The notes beneath the pieces were generated by a model. It was not told where the DNA came from and searched no databases. It worked only from the letters and a program-made list of their open reading frames with translations. This document shows positions 16,897-26,533 of a stretch of 64,000 nt of DNA, piece by piece. The first letter of the stretch is position 1. Every line of letters starts with the position of its first letter. Where the stretch lies: NCBI GenBank assembly GCA_947498505.1, contig CANMKG010000006.1:62001-126000 (forward strand), written 5' to 3'. The stretch is from an uncultured Maribacter sp. (GTDB lineage Bacteria > Bacteroidota > Bacteroidia > Flavobacteriales > Flavobacteriaceae). The translations under genes were made by a program, and so were the position numbers.

Positions 16897-17268
16897 TTGA
16901 AAAGTTACATTACTTATATCTTAGTTTTTTTAATAGTTGGTTTTTTCGGTTATTATTTACACCATTACATGGCTAATTTAAGTAGCCAGTTCTCATTATT
17001 ACTTAAACAAGTTTATATATTTCATGCAACGTTTTCTTTAGTTGTATGCATCGGTTTTCAAATAGTTTCAAAGATTAAGTCAATAGCCCATCAATTGGGC
17101 TTTATTTATATTGGCTTTTTTGTGCTAAAGATTTTTTTATTTTCCATTCTCTTTTATTCTCAACTATTTGAGGAGTCATTAACTAAGCAACAAAGCGGTT
17201 CACTACTTATTCCCGTGTTTTTGTTTTTGTTTTTAGAGGTTTATTTTATTTCAAAAATTATTAGATAA
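16897..17268 (+). CDS. Small membrane protein, DUF6168-like
   Basis: A 123-residue hydrophobic protein with four predicted transmembrane helices (about 5-24, 40-60, 67-88 and 100-120). It resembles the DUF6168 proteins found between atpI and atpB in Flavobacteriaceae; in other bacteria this slot holds a hydrophobic AtpI-type subunit. The start must be TTG at 16897, since no ATG precedes the first helix. Position suggests a role in F1Fo assembly, which is inference. Confidence 0.72.
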   Translation: MKSYITYILVFLIVGFFGYYLHHYMANLSSQFSLLLKQVYIFHATFSLVVCIGFQIVSKIKSIAHQLGFIYIGFFVLKIFLFSILFYSQLFEESLTKQQSGSLLIPVFLFLFLEVYFISKIIR

Positions 17269-17323
17269 TTGCAAAACACAAATTTTATAACTAAAAAATG
17301 CTGTGTTTTACGTTTTTAATATT

Positions 17324-17331
17324 TACTTTTG
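17324..17331 (+). promoter_or_regulatory. -7 promoter element TACTTTTG of the atp operon
   Basis: TACTTTTG fits TAnnTTTG and lies 38 bases before the atpB ATG, in the 100-base gap after the DUF6168-like gene. It suggests that the structural ATP synthase genes have their own promoter in addition to any read-through from sprE. Confidence 0.5.
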
Positions 17332-17368
17332 CGCAAATTTTAAAGAGCCCTATTTTTAAAAATACGCA

Positions 17369-18484
17369 ATGAACGGAGCATCAAAATCTTTTAAATTAGT
17401 AGTATTAATAATGATACTATTTGCATCGTTTCAAGGATTGGCAAAATCTGAGAACGACGAAAATAAAGAAGTAGATACAAAGGATGAAGTTACAGAGTAC
17501 ATCCTACACCATATTAAGGATGCACATGATTTTCATTTGTTTTCATATACAAGTGGAGAAGGCGAACGTAAACATGTAGGTTTTCCACTTCCAATAATTT
17601 TATGGACAAGTAACGGCTTAACAACTTTTATGTCGTCAGAATTTCATCATAATGATGATGGACATGTTATTGTGGAGAAAAACGGTTTAAAATTCGCCAA
17701 AATTCACAGTAAAATATATGAATTAGAAAGTGGAGCGTCTGAAGTTTCTTTTGATGATGGTCATCATGCAACAAATGCTAGTAAGGTTTTAGATTTATCT
17801 ATAACTAAAAGTGTTTTTGGAGTATTATTGGTTGGGTTATTAATGTTTTTAGCTTTTTCTTCCCTTGCTAGACAGTATAAAAAGAAACAAATTCCAACAG
17901 GTTTTGGTAGAGTTTTAGAACCACTTGTTATTTATGTAAGAGATGAAATAGCAAGACCAAATATTGGAGAAAAGAAGTACAGAAGATTTACTGGTTATCT
18001 ATTAACCGTTTTCTTTTTCATATGGATATTAAATTTATTAGGATTAACACCACTTGGATTCAATGTTACTGGGCAGTTAGCTGTTACAGCTGCGTTAGCC
18101 ATATTTACTTTAGTAATATACACAGTTAGTGGTAATAAAGATTATTGGATGCACATTTTATGGATGCCAGGGGTTCCTATTTTAATTCGTCCAGTACTTG
18201 CCGTAATAGAATTGGCAGGGGCTTTATTAATTAAGCCTTTTTCATTATTGGTTCGTCTTTTTGCAAATATATCTGCAGGGCATATTGTAGTTATGAGTTT
18301 AATTGCAATAATGTTTACACTTAAAGAATCATTAACAGTTGGAGGAGCAACAGCATTATCATTGTTGCTGTCATTTTTTATAACATTAATAGAAGTGTTA
18401 GTCGCTTTCTTACAAGCATATATTTTTACAATGCTATCTGCATTGTTTATAGGTATGGCTGTGGAGGAGCATGATCATCACTAA
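17369..18484 (+). CDS. atpB: F1Fo ATP synthase subunit a
   Basis: A 371-residue subunit a, longer than the roughly 270 residues of E. coli. Extra length is at the N-terminus: a signal-like helix (residues 8-25), then a charged, His-rich periplasmic segment of about 100 residues, as is common in Bacteroidota. The core with the essential arginine is in LLIKPFSLLVRLFANISAGH near residue 300. It forms the proton half-channels against the c-ring. The protein ends in a His-rich tail (VEEHDHH). Confidence 0.95.
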   Translation: MNGASKSFKLVVLIMILFASFQGLAKSENDENKEVDTKDEVTEYILHHIKDAHDFHLFSYTSGEGERKHVGFPLPIILWTSNGLTTFMSSEFHHNDDGHVIVEKNGLKFAKIHSKIYELESGASEVSFDDGHHATNASKVLDLSITKSVFGVLLVGLLMFLAFSSLARQYKKKQIPTGFGRVLEPLVIYVRDEIARPNIGEKKYRRFTGYLLTVFFFIWILNLLGLTPLGFNVTGQLAVTAALAIFTLVIYTVSGNKDYWMHILWMPGVPILIRPVLAVIELAGALLIKPFSLLVRLFANISAGHIVVMSLIAIMFTLKESLTVGGATALSLLLSFFITLIEVLVAFLQAYIFTMLSALFIGMAVEEHDHH

Positions 18485-18504
18485 TAAAAGTTTGTTTAAT
18501 TTAA

Positions 18505-18708
<204 letters not shown>

Positions 18709-18730
18709 TAATCCAAACAAAACTAAAGGC

Positions 18731-18762
18731 ACACTCCTGTAACGGTTGGTTACAGGAGGTGT
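18731..18762 (+). terminator. Hairpin between atpE and atpF (attenuator or mRNA stabiliser)
   Basis: ACACTCCTGTAAC (18731-18743) pairs with GTTACAGGAGGTGT (18749-18762) with a 5-base loop and one bulge, followed by a short T-run. It looks like an intrinsic terminator inside the operon. Partial termination or 3'-end protection here would raise subunit c output over the downstream subunits, matching its higher copy number in the enzyme. Confidence 0.6.
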
Positions 18763-18800
18763 TTTAAAATTAAACAAAGAAGAAATTTAATTTTCATAGT

Positions 18801-19301
18801 ATGGAAACTTTATTAAACGATTTTTCACCAGGATTATTTATAGTACAAACAATATTATTATTAGGATTAATTTTTCTAATGGTAAAATTTGCATGGAAGC
18901 CTATTCTTAATTCATTAAATGAACGTGAATCTGGTATTCAAGATGCTTTGGAAGCAGCAGAGAATGCAAAAAAGGAAATGCAAAACCTTCAAGCGGATAA
19001 CGATAAGTTATTAAAGGAAGCTCGTGCAGAAAGAGAAGCTATGCTTAAAGAAGCTCGCGAAATTAAAGATAAAATGATTTCTGACTCTAAAGAGCAAGCT
19101 AAGGTTGAGGCTGATAAAATGATTCAGCAAGCACAAGCAGTTATCGAAGGAGAGAAGAAGGCTGCAGTAGCTGACATTAAAAATCAGGTTGCAAATCTTT
19201 CAGTAGAAATTGCAGAAAAAGTTATTAAAGAACAACTATCTAATAAAGACCAACAATTAAAGCTGGTTGACGATATGTTGGGAGATATTAAATTGAATTA
19301 A
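18801..19301 (+). CDS. atpF: F1Fo ATP synthase subunit b
   Basis: A 166-residue peripheral stalk subunit with one N-terminal transmembrane helix (about 12-30) and a long charged helix rich in Lys, Glu and Ala (about 40-135) that forms the dimeric coiled coil. It links Fo to the F1 head through subunit delta, which is encoded 10 bases downstream. Confidence 0.95.
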   Translation: METLLNDFSPGLFIVQTILLLGLIFLMVKFAWKPILNSLNERESGIQDALEAAENAKKEMQNLQADNDKLLKEARAEREAMLKEAREIKDKMISDSKEQAKVEADKMIQQAQAVIEGEKKAAVADIKNQVANLSVEIAEKVIKEQLSNKDQQLKLVDDMLGDIKLN

Positions 19302-19311
19302 TCAAAGAATA

Positions 19312-19851
19312 ATGAGCAATTCTAGAGCAGCAGTACGTTACGCTAAAGCTATACTGGATCTTGCGGTTGACAATAAAGTTGTTGATGCTGTTGAGTCAGA
19401 TATGCGTGCTATAGTAAGTGCAATATCAGAAAGCAAAGAACTTAATGATATGTTGGTAAGTCCTGTGATTAAGCCAAGTATTAAAAAGGACGCTTTGTTA
19501 GAAATATTTAAAGATAGTAACTCAGTTACTCAAGGAGCAATAAGTATGCTGGTTGATAATAAAAGAGTTTCAATTCTAAATGAAGTTGCTTTGAAGTATA
19601 TTATTCTTAATGAGCAGTTAAAAGGAAAAGATGTTGCTTTTGTAACTACAGCAGTGCCTTTAACTTCAGAATTAGAGCAAAAAGTATTAAGCAAAGTATC
19701 AGAACTAACAGGAAATAAAGTTGTCATCGAAAATAAAATAGATGAGAGCATTATTGGAGGTTTTGTATTGCGTGTTGGTGATGTGCAGTATGATGCAAGT
19801 GTTGCTAACAAATTAAGTAGTTTAAAAAGAGAATTTACAAATAGTCTATAA
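19312..19851 (+). CDS. atpH: F1Fo ATP synthase subunit delta
   Basis: A 179-residue OSCP/delta subunit. The N-terminal helical domain begins with SRAAVRYAKAILDLA, and the C-terminal part carries the conserved VIENKIDESIIGGFVLRVGD block. It connects the b stalk to the top of the alpha-beta hexamer. Lies between atpF and atpA in the usual order. Confidence 0.95.
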   Translation: MSNSRAAVRYAKAILDLAVDNKVVDAVESDMRAIVSAISESKELNDMLVSPVIKPSIKKDALLEIFKDSNSVTQGAISMLVDNKRVSILNEVALKYIILNEQLKGKDVAFVTTAVPLTSELEQKVLSKVSELTGNKVVIENKIDESIIGGFVLRVGDVQYDASVANKLSSLKREFTNSL

Positions 19852-19896
19852 TATATTTTCGGATTATAATAATCCAGAACCTTATATCTAAAACAA

Positions 19897-21474
19897 ATGG
19901 CAGGAGTAAAAGCCGCTGAAGTATCAGCAATTTTAAAGAAACAATTATCAGGATTTGACGCTACGGCCTCTTTGGACGAAGTAGGAACTGTATTGCAGGT
20001 TGGTGATGGTATCGCTAGAATCTACGGTTTATCTAACGTTCAGTATGGGGAGCTAGTGGAATTTGAAGGAGGTTTAAAAGGGATCGTTCTTAACCTTGAA
20101 GAAGATAATGTTGGTGCGGTATTATTAAGCCCATCTAGAGATGTTAAAGAAGGGTCTACGGTTAAAAGAACACAAACTATTGCTTCTATCAATGTTGGTG
20201 AAGGAATTGTTGGACGTGTTGTTAATACACTTGGCTTACCAATAGATGGTAAAGGACCTATCTCTGGTGAAACTTTTGAAATGCCATTAGAGCGTAAGGC
20301 TCCTGGGGTTATTTTCCGTGAGCCAGTTACTGAGCCATTACAAACTGGTATTAAAGCGATTGATGCCATGATTCCTGTAGGTAGAGGTCAACGTGAACTT
20401 GTTATTGGTGACCGTCAAACAGGGAAAACTACTGTTTGTATTGATACCATCCTTAATCAGAAAGAATTTTACGATGCTGGTGAACCAGTATATTGTATAT
20501 ATGTTGCTATTGGTCAAAAAGCTTCTACGGTTGCTGCAATTGCACAAACGTTAGAAGATAAAGGTGCATTAGCATATACAACAATTGTTGCGGCTAACGC
20601 TTCTGATCCTGCTCCAATGCAGGTTTATGCGCCTTTTGCTGGGGCTGCAATTGGAGAGTATTTCCGTGATACAGGTCGTCCTGCTTTAATTATATATGAT
20701 GATTTATCTAAGCAGGCAGTTGCTTACCGTGAAGTATCTCTTTTATTAAGAAGACCTCCAGGACGTGAAGCTTACCCTGGTGATGTATTCTACCTTCACT
20801 CTAGATTATTAGAGCGTTCAGCAAAAGTTATTGCTGATGATGATATTGCTAAAAACATGAATGACCTTCCGGATTCTTTAAAATCTAAAGTTAAAGGTGG
20901 TGGATCATTAACGGCATTACCAATTATTGAAACTCAAGCAGGTGATGTATCTGCATATATTCCAACTAACGTAATTTCTATTACTGATGGACAAATATTC
21001 TTGGAGCAAGATTTATTTAACCAAGGTGTACGTCCAGCAATTAACGTAGGTATTTCGGTATCTCGTGTTGGAGGTAATGCTCAGATTAAATCAATGAAAA
21101 AGGTTTCAGGAACACTTAAACTAGATCAAGCACAGTTCCGTGAATTGGAGGCATTTGCTAAGTTTGGTTCTGACCTTGATGCAGCTACCTTAAACGTTAT
21201 TGAAAAAGGTAAACGTAATGTTGAAATCTTAAAACAAGCTCAAAATGATCCTTTCACAGTGGAAGATCAAGTGGCAATTATTTATGCTGGTTCTAAAAAC
21301 TTGTTGAAAGATGTACCTGTTGAAAAGGTAAAGGAGTTTGAAAGAGATTTTATTGAATTTTTGAACGCAAAGCACAGAGGTGTTTTAGATACATTAAAAT
21401 CAGGTAAATTAACAGATGAGGTTACTGAAACGTTAACAGCAGTTTGTAAAGATTTATCTGCTAAGTATAACTAG
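19897..21474 (+). CDS. atpA: F1Fo ATP synthase subunit alpha
   Basis: A 525-residue alpha subunit. The P-loop is GDRQTGKT (about residues 169-176), the beta-barrel domain is N-terminal, and the signature around [14 protein letters not shown] lies near 375. It is encoded in fast, regular codons with little AT bias compared with neighbours, as expected for high expression. Subunits beta and epsilon are not adjacent, matching the split atp organisation of Bacteroidota. Confidence 0.97.
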   Translation: MAGVKAAEVSAILKKQLSGFDATASLDEVGTVLQVGDGIARIYGLSNVQYGELVEFEGGLKGIVLNLEEDNVGAVLLSPSRDVKEGSTVKRTQTIASINVGEGIVGRVVNTLGLPIDGKGPISGETFEMPLERKAPGVIFREPVTEPLQTGIKAIDAMIPVGRGQRELVIGDRQTGKTTVCIDTILNQKEFYDAGEPVYCIYVAIGQKASTVAAIAQTLEDKGALAYTTIVAANASDPAPMQVYAPFAGAAIGEYFRDTGRPALIIYDDLSKQAVAYREVSLLLRRPPGREAYPGDVFYLHSRLLERSAKVIADDDIAKNMNDLPDSLKSKVKGGGSLTALPIIETQAGDVSAYIPTNVISITDGQIFLEQDLFNQGVRPAINVGISVSRVGGNAQIKSMKKVSGTLKLDQAQFRELEAFAKFGSDLDAATLNVIEKGKRNVEILKQAQNDPFTVEDQVAIIYAGSKNLLKDVPVEKVKEFERDFIEFLNAKHRGVLDTLKSGKLTDEVTETLTAVCKDLSAKYN

Positions 21475-21534
21475 TAAGAGGTATTTAGTAGAAAACATTC
21501 TAACTTAAATACTTAATACTAACTACTATATAAA

Positions 21535-22395
21535 ATGGCAAACTTAAAAGAAATACGTAACAGAATATCTTCAGTATCTTCTACGATGCAGATTACTAGT
21601 GCTATGAAAATGGTATCTGCTGCAAAGCTAAAGAAGGCTCAAGACGCTATTACCGCTATGAGACCATATGCGGATAAACTAACTGAACTTCTGCAGAGTT
21701 TAAGTGCTAGTTTAGATGCAGATTCTGGAAGTAAATTTGCTGAAAATAGAACAGTAAATAAAGCATTGGTTGTTGCCATTACTTCAAATAGAGGTTTGTG
21801 TGGCGCTTTTAATACCAATATACTTAAAGAGTGTTTTTCTTTAGCAGAAAACACATATGAAGGAAAACAAGTAGATTTTATTGCGGTTGGTAAGAAAGCG
21901 AATGATATACTTACTAAAAACCATAATGTTGTTAATAATCATAGTAATATTTTTGATGACTTAACTTTTGATAACTCTGCTGCAATAGCTGAAGAGTTAA
22001 TGGAGTTATTTGTTCAAGGTACTTATGATAAAATTGAAATTGTATACAACAAGTTTAAAAACGCAGCGACTCAGATTGTAATGACGGAACAATTTCTACC
22101 AATAGTTCCTGTTACTAGTGAGAAATCTTCGAATTCTGATTATATTTTTGAACCATCAAAAACGGAAATCGTAGAGCAGCTAATACCTAAGTCTTTAAAG
22201 ACTCAATTATACAAAGGTATTCGCGATTCTTTTGCAAGTGAACATGGCGCACGTATGACTGCTATGCATAAAGCAACTGATAATGCTACAGAGCTTAGAG
22301 ATCAGTTAAAATTAACTTATAATAAAGCAAGACAGGCTGCAATTACTAACGAAATATTAGAAATTGTTGGTGGAGCAGAAGCCCTAAATGATTAA
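21535..22395 (+). CDS. atpG: F1Fo ATP synthase subunit gamma
   Basis: A 286-residue central rotor subunit. Both conserved ends are clear: MANLKEIRNRISSVSSTMQI at the start and ATDNATELRDQLKLTYNKAR at the end, which form the coiled-coil shaft inside the hexamer. It is the last gene of the cluster and is followed by a strong terminator. Confidence 0.97.
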   Translation: MANLKEIRNRISSVSSTMQITSAMKMVSAAKLKKAQDAITAMRPYADKLTELLQSLSASLDADSGSKFAENRTVNKALVVAITSNRGLCGAFNTNILKECFSLAENTYEGKQVDFIAVGKKANDILTKNHNVVNNHSNIFDDLTFDNSAAIAEELMELFVQGTYDKIEIVYNKFKNAATQIVMTEQFLPIVPVTSEKSSNSDYIFEPSKTEIVEQLIPKSLKTQLYKGIRDSFASEHGARMTAMHKATDNATELRDQLKLTYNKARQAAITNEILEIVGGAEALND

Positions 22396-22457
22396 GTTAA
22401 GCAAAAGAACAAATATTTTTTTGATGTAATTTACTGAAATACAGTATGTAATATTAT

Positions 22458-22484
22458 AACCTCACTTTTTAGTGAGGTTTTTTT
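22458..22484 (+). terminator. Terminator of the atp operon
   Basis: AACCTCACT (22458-22466), loop TTTT, AGTGAGGTT (22471-22479), then a T-run. A perfect 9-base stem 62 bases after the atpG stop. Confidence 0.88.
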
Positions 22485-22540
22485 GTTTCTGTATGTAACA
22501 TTTTTTTATAAATGTATCTAAAAGGAAAATTAAATAAAAA

Positions 22541-23392
22541 ATGAATCACATGAAGACAATTAAAAGCACCTTATTTTTAGCAACATTTTTATTAGCGACA
22601 GGGTTATTTGCCCAAAACAAAGCATTTAAAGTAGAAGTAATAGGTAAAGGTGATCCAGTATTGCTTTTTCCAGGATTTACATGCACAGGAGAAGTTTGGG
22701 AAGAAACGGTAGAAGAGCTTTCAAAAAAATACGAATGTCATATATTCACTTTTGCTGGTTTTGGAGATGTAGCGCCTATAGAGAAGCCATGGCTTCCAAA
22801 AATTAAGGAAAGTGTAGAAAACTATGTCTTAAAGCACAAGTTAGAAAACCCATCTATAATAGGACATAGTTTAGGAGGAGTTTTAGGCTTATGGTTAACC
22901 TCAGAAGAGAATAGTAATTATAAAAAATTAATTGTTGTAGATGCTTTACCAGCTTCAGGAGCTTTAATGATGCCTAATTATAAAAGTGAAAATATGGTAT
23001 ATGATAGTCCATATAATAAGCAGCAATTAGCAATGAATGAGGAAGATTTTGAAAAAATGGCTTTAGGCATGGTACCGTATATGATGCTTTCTAATGAAAA
23101 ACAAGCCATGGTTGTGGAATGGATGGTACAGAGCGATAGAGAAACCTATGTATATGGATATACCGATTTTTTAAGGTTGGATTTGAGAGAAGATGTGGCT
23201 AAGATTAAAACGCCAGTAACTATTTTGGCAGCAACAAAACCCTACGGTAAAGATGTGGTTCAGAAAAATTATGAAGAACAGTATAAAAACTTATCTTCTT
23301 ACTCTATTATTTACGCGGAAGAATCGGCTCATTTTATAATGTTTGATCAGCCAGAATGGTTTGTGAATCAAGTTGTGGAAGAGCTTAAATAA
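22541..23392 (+). CDS. Secreted alpha/beta hydrolase
   Basis: A 283-residue protein with a signal peptide (about residues 4-25, cleavage after FAQ) and an alpha/beta hydrolase domain. The nucleophile elbow is GHSLGG, with Ser at about residue 110; the catalytic His is in ESAHFIMFDQPEW near the end. The oxyanion loop is FPGFTCTG. Substrate unknown. The ATG at 22541 gives MNHMKT; the in-frame ATG at 22550 is an equally good start. A sigma factor gene follows after 20 bases. Confidence 0.88.
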   Translation: MNHMKTIKSTLFLATFLLATGLFAQNKAFKVEVIGKGDPVLLFPGFTCTGEVWEETVEELSKKYECHIFTFAGFGDVAPIEKPWLPKIKESVENYVLKHKLENPSIIGHSLGGVLGLWLTSEENSNYKKLIVVDALPASGALMMPNYKSENMVYDSPYNKQQLAMNEEDFEKMALGMVPYMMLSNEKQAMVVEWMVQSDRETYVYGYTDFLRLDLREDVAKIKTPVTILAATKPYGKDVVQKNYEEQYKNLSSYSIIYAEESAHFIMFDQPEWFVNQVVEELK

Positions 23393-23412
23393 TACTATTT
23401 AATTATTATAAC

Positions 23413-23907
23413 GTGGAGCAATTACAAATACATTTTGATAATCTATACAAAGACAATTATGCAAAAGTAATACGGCTTTGTATGGGTTATGTGAATGGAG
23501 ATGAAGCAAAGGCTAAAGATATTACTCAAGAGGTGTTTATAAAGGTTTGGGAGAATTTAGAATCTTTTAGGGAAGAATCTGGGATATCAACATGGATATA
23601 TAGAATAACAGTAAATACTTGTTTGCTTCAACTCAGAAATGAAAAAATTAAAAAGACCTCAACTCAAAGTGAATTTAATAATGTTGTTGAAGAAGAGGAA
23701 GAAAGTAAAACAACACATGAAATACAATTAAAAAGTATGTATGCATGTATTCACAAGCTTTCTAAAGAAAACAAAAGTATTATACTATTGGAGTTAGAAG
23801 GATTACCACAAAAGGAAATAGCAAATATAACAGGACTTTCCCATGAAGCAATTCGTGTAAGAGTCCATAGAATAAAAAATAGTTTAACTAAATGCGTTCA
23901 AAAATGA
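23413..23907 (+). CDS. ECF-type RNA polymerase sigma factor
   Basis: A 164-residue sigma-70 family factor. Region 2 is visible in YAKVIRLCMGYVNGDEAKAKDITQEVFIKVWENLESFR, split as NGDEAKAKDITQEVF, and region 4 in LPQKEIANITGLSHEAIRVRVHRIKNSL. The start is GTG at 23413. The next gene overlaps by ATGA and encodes a small membrane protein with a soluble N-terminus, a natural candidate for the cognate anti-sigma factor. Confidence 0.9.
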   Translation: MEQLQIHFDNLYKDNYAKVIRLCMGYVNGDEAKAKDITQEVFIKVWENLESFREESGISTWIYRITVNTCLLQLRNEKIKKTSTQSEFNNVVEEEEESKTTHEIQLKSMYACIHKLSKENKSIILLELEGLPQKEIANITGLSHEAIRVRVHRIKNSLTKCVQK

Positions 23908-24458
23908 CAACATTTGAAGACTTACAATCACAATGGAAAAAGCAACCAGCAACTGAAACTCCAGAAAACGGATCTAAACAGATTGTGGAGAAAGTGGCTT
24001 TAATTAGAAAAAAACAGAATATTACCAATATTGTTTTAATGACTACGGCTATAATTTTAATTTTCTTTTTCTTCTATGTTTCCGCATACAAATCTCAGAA
24101 ACCAATGATTGGGTTATCTCTTATGATAGGAGCATTAGCTACAAGGGTTGGTTTAGAAATTTTGAGCATCAGAAGTTTAAAAAATTTGAATGTTGCAAAG
24201 GCAACTGAGATTTTCAAAAAACAAATGATTGGCTATTATAGTAAAAGGGTTAAAATACATTTTATAATTACGCCCATTATAATTATGACCTATTGTATAG
24301 GGTTTATTATGCTTTTACCCTCATTTAAAGAAAATTTATCATCCGGATTTTACACTTATATTAAAATATCATCTACAGTAATGCTTGTTGTATTAAGCAT
24401 TTTCATCGCAAAACAGATTAAAAATGAGTTAGAGGTTTTAAAGGAATTAAAACAATAA
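23904..24458 (+). CDS. Membrane protein coupled to the ECF sigma factor (possible anti-sigma factor)
   Basis: A 184-residue protein with a short soluble N-terminus (FEDLQSQWKKQPATETP) and about four transmembrane helices (near 40-60, 67-85, 112-132 and 145-165). The ATG at 23904 overlaps the sigma factor TGA as ATGA, which is preferred over the longer ATG start at 23892. The family is common next to sigma factors in Flavobacteriaceae. An anti-sigma role is inferred from position; I see no zinc-binding HxxxCxxC motif. Confidence 0.7.
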   Translation: MTTFEDLQSQWKKQPATETPENGSKQIVEKVALIRKKQNITNIVLMTTAIILIFFFFYVSAYKSQKPMIGLSLMIGALATRVGLEILSIRSLKNLNVAKATEIFKKQMIGYYSKRVKIHFIITPIIIMTYCIGFIMLLPSFKENLSSGFYTYIKISSTVMLVVLSIFIAKQIKNELEVLKELKQ

Positions 24459-24559
24459 AAATATGGGAATCAAAAAAGTATTTTGTTTTTGTTCCATAAC
24501 TAACTAAACTTTGTTTACGGGCTTTAAATGTTTAATTTTAACCCCTAAGCAAAGGACTA

Positions 24560-26020
24560 TTGAATCCGTTAAAAAAACTTTTTAAGCAAACATTTGTTTA
24601 TGGTTTAGCAACCGTATTACCTAGAATGTTATCCTTTATTTTGGTTCCTATTTATACTGAGGTAATGGCGCCAGGTTTATACGGAGAAGTATCAGTAATT
24701 TTTGCATGGTTTGCCATTTTTAATGTAGTTCTTGCTTATGGAATGGAAACCGCTTTTTTTAGATTTTATAATAAAGCAGAAAATAAAAAAACGGTTGTTT
24801 CTACATCATTAATATCCATTTTAGGAACAACTGTTTTATTTATGCTAATTGGGTTGTTGTTTCAAACTAATCTAGCAAACATGCTTGGTATTAGTGTTGA
24901 TTATATTAGGTACGTATTATTTATTTTGGTTTTAGATGCACTTGTGGTAGTGCCATTTGCTTGGCTACGGGCTAATGAAAAACCAATGAAATATGCTATT
25001 ATAAAGATAGCTAACGTAGCAATAAACTTAGGACTTAATGTTTTCTTTTTATTAATTCTTCCTGGGATCCTTAAAAATAACCCAGACACTTTTTTACAGG
25101 CACTCTACAAGCCCAATTTTGAAATATCGTATATCTTCATTTCCAATCTAATAGCGAGTGGTATAACATTACTATTAATGTTTAAGCTATATGTTAAAAT
25201 TAAATATGTTTTTGATATTCAGCTATGGAAGAATATGATGAAGTACGCCGCTCCAGTCTTAGTAGCAGGTATTGCGTTTTCTATTAATGAAGTTTTTGAT
25301 CGCGTATTGCTAGAAAAGCTACTTCCAGAGAATGTCGCTTCAAGTAAAGTGGGAATGTACTCAGCATGTTATAAAATATCACTTTTTATGACACTCTTTG
25401 CTACGGCATTTCGAATGGGAATAGAACCCTTTTTCTTTAGTCACTCTAACTCCGAAAATCCACAAAAAACATATGCACAAATCACAAATTACTTTGTGAT
25501 TTTAGGAAGCATTATTTTGTTGACTGTAGTAGTTTTTGCTGATGTTTTAAAAGTACTCATTGTGCGTGATTCTGATTATTGGGAGGCAATGCCAATTGTA
25601 CCTATAATTGTTTTAGCAAGTTTCTTTTTAGGCATATACCATAACCTTTCTGTCTGGTATAAAGTCACGGATCGTACGAAGTTTGGTGGTTACATTTCAA
25701 TGATAGGTGCAATACTTACCATTGTAATTAACTATGTGTTTATTGAGCATTTTGAATATATGGCTTCAGCCGTTGCTACTTTGGTGGCATATGGTACAAT
25801 GATGGGACTTTCCTTATATTTTGGACGAATGTATTATCCTATTCCATATAACTTTAGAAAAATAGTATTCTACTTAGGCTTATCTATTATTTTTTCTTTT
25901 ACATCTTTTTACCTATTTAATAGAAGTTTAATTATTGGCAGCATACTGTTAGTAGTATTTTTGGGATTAATATATAAGCTTGAAAATGATAACCTTAGAA
26001 AAATATTTTTAAAAAAATGA
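24560..26020 (+). CDS. Polysaccharide flippase (Wzx/PST family)
   Basis: A 486-residue membrane protein with about 14 helices. The N-terminus [20 protein letters not shown] and the block [19 protein letters not shown] are typical of polysaccharide biosynthesis proteins of the MVF (Wzx, MurJ-like) superfamily, which flip lipid-linked glycans. The start is TTG at 24560. It is the first gene of a six-gene envelope operon and overlaps dut by ATGA. Confidence 0.9.
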   Translation: MNPLKKLFKQTFVYGLATVLPRMLSFILVPIYTEVMAPGLYGEVSVIFAWFAIFNVVLAYGMETAFFRFYNKAENKKTVVSTSLISILGTTVLFMLIGLLFQTNLANMLGISVDYIRYVLFILVLDALVVVPFAWLRANEKPMKYAIIKIANVAINLGLNVFFLLILPGILKNNPDTFLQALYKPNFEISYIFISNLIASGITLLLMFKLYVKIKYVFDIQLWKNMMKYAAPVLVAGIAFSINEVFDRVLLEKLLPENVASSKVGMYSACYKISLFMTLFATAFRMGIEPFFFSHSNSENPQKTYAQITNYFVILGSIILLTVVVFADVLKVLIVRDSDYWEAMPIVPIIVLASFFLGIYHNLSVWYKVTDRTKFGGYISMIGAILTIVINYVFIEHFEYMASAVATLVAYGTMMGLSLYFGRMYYPIPYNFRKIVFYLGLSIIFSFTSFYLFNRSLIIGSILLVVFLGLIYKLENDNLRKIFLKK

Positions 26021-26451
26021 ATATAAAAATCATTAATAAATCTTCACACGATTTACCTCATTATGAGACTGGAGCATCAGCTGGAATGGATTTAAGAGCC
26101 AATATTTCAGAATCCATAACGTTACAACCTTTGGAAAGAACAATCGTTAAAACGGGATTGTTTATTGAGCTTCCGGTTGGATTTGAGGCACAAGTAAGAC
26201 CAAGAAGTGGATTAGCTGCTAAAAAGGGAATTACCGTGTTGAATGCTCCAGGTACAGTTGATGCTGATTATCGAGGAGAAATTGGTGTGATATTAGTCAA
26301 TTTATCTAACGAAGCATTTACTATTGAAAACGGAGAACGTGTAGCGCAATTAGTAATTGCAAAACATGAAAGAGCAGAGTGGATTCAAGTTGAAGAGTTA
26401 TCTGAAACAGCTAGAGGAGAAGGAGGATTCGGAAGTACTGGAACAAAATAA
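26017..26451 (+). CDS. dut: dUTP diphosphatase
   Basis: A 144-residue trimeric dUTPase with all five motifs: [40 protein letters not shown] and the C-terminal Arg-Phe arm [10 protein letters not shown]. It converts dUTP to dUMP and pyrophosphate in the cytoplasm. The start overlaps the flippase stop by 4 bases. Confidence 0.96.
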   Translation: MNIKIINKSSHDLPHYETGASAGMDLRANISESITLQPLERTIVKTGLFIELPVGFEAQVRPRSGLAAKKGITVLNAPGTVDADYRGEIGVILVNLSNEAFTIENGERVAQLVIAKHERAEWIQVEELSETARGEGGFGSTGTK

Positions 26452-26458
26452 ATTCTTG

Positions 26459-26517
26459 CAATAGCAGGAAACTATTGAATAAAAATAAAGTTTAAAATGT
26501 TTCCATCGTTGTGGAAA
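26459..26517. other. Two hairpins in the dut - nucleotidyltransferase gap
   Basis: CAATAG-n7-CTATTG (26459-26477) and TTTCCA-TCGTTG-TGGAAA (26500-26517) are perfect 6-base stems in the 82-base gap. Neither has a T-run, so they may be processing or stabilising structures rather than terminators. Confidence 0.35.
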
Positions 26518-26533
26518 AGAAATAAAATCTAAA

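Noticed and set aside
24464-24498. Terminator after the sigma-linked membrane protein
   Set aside because: The stem (TATGG and CAAAAA words) has several bulges and no T-run follows; not reported as a terminator.
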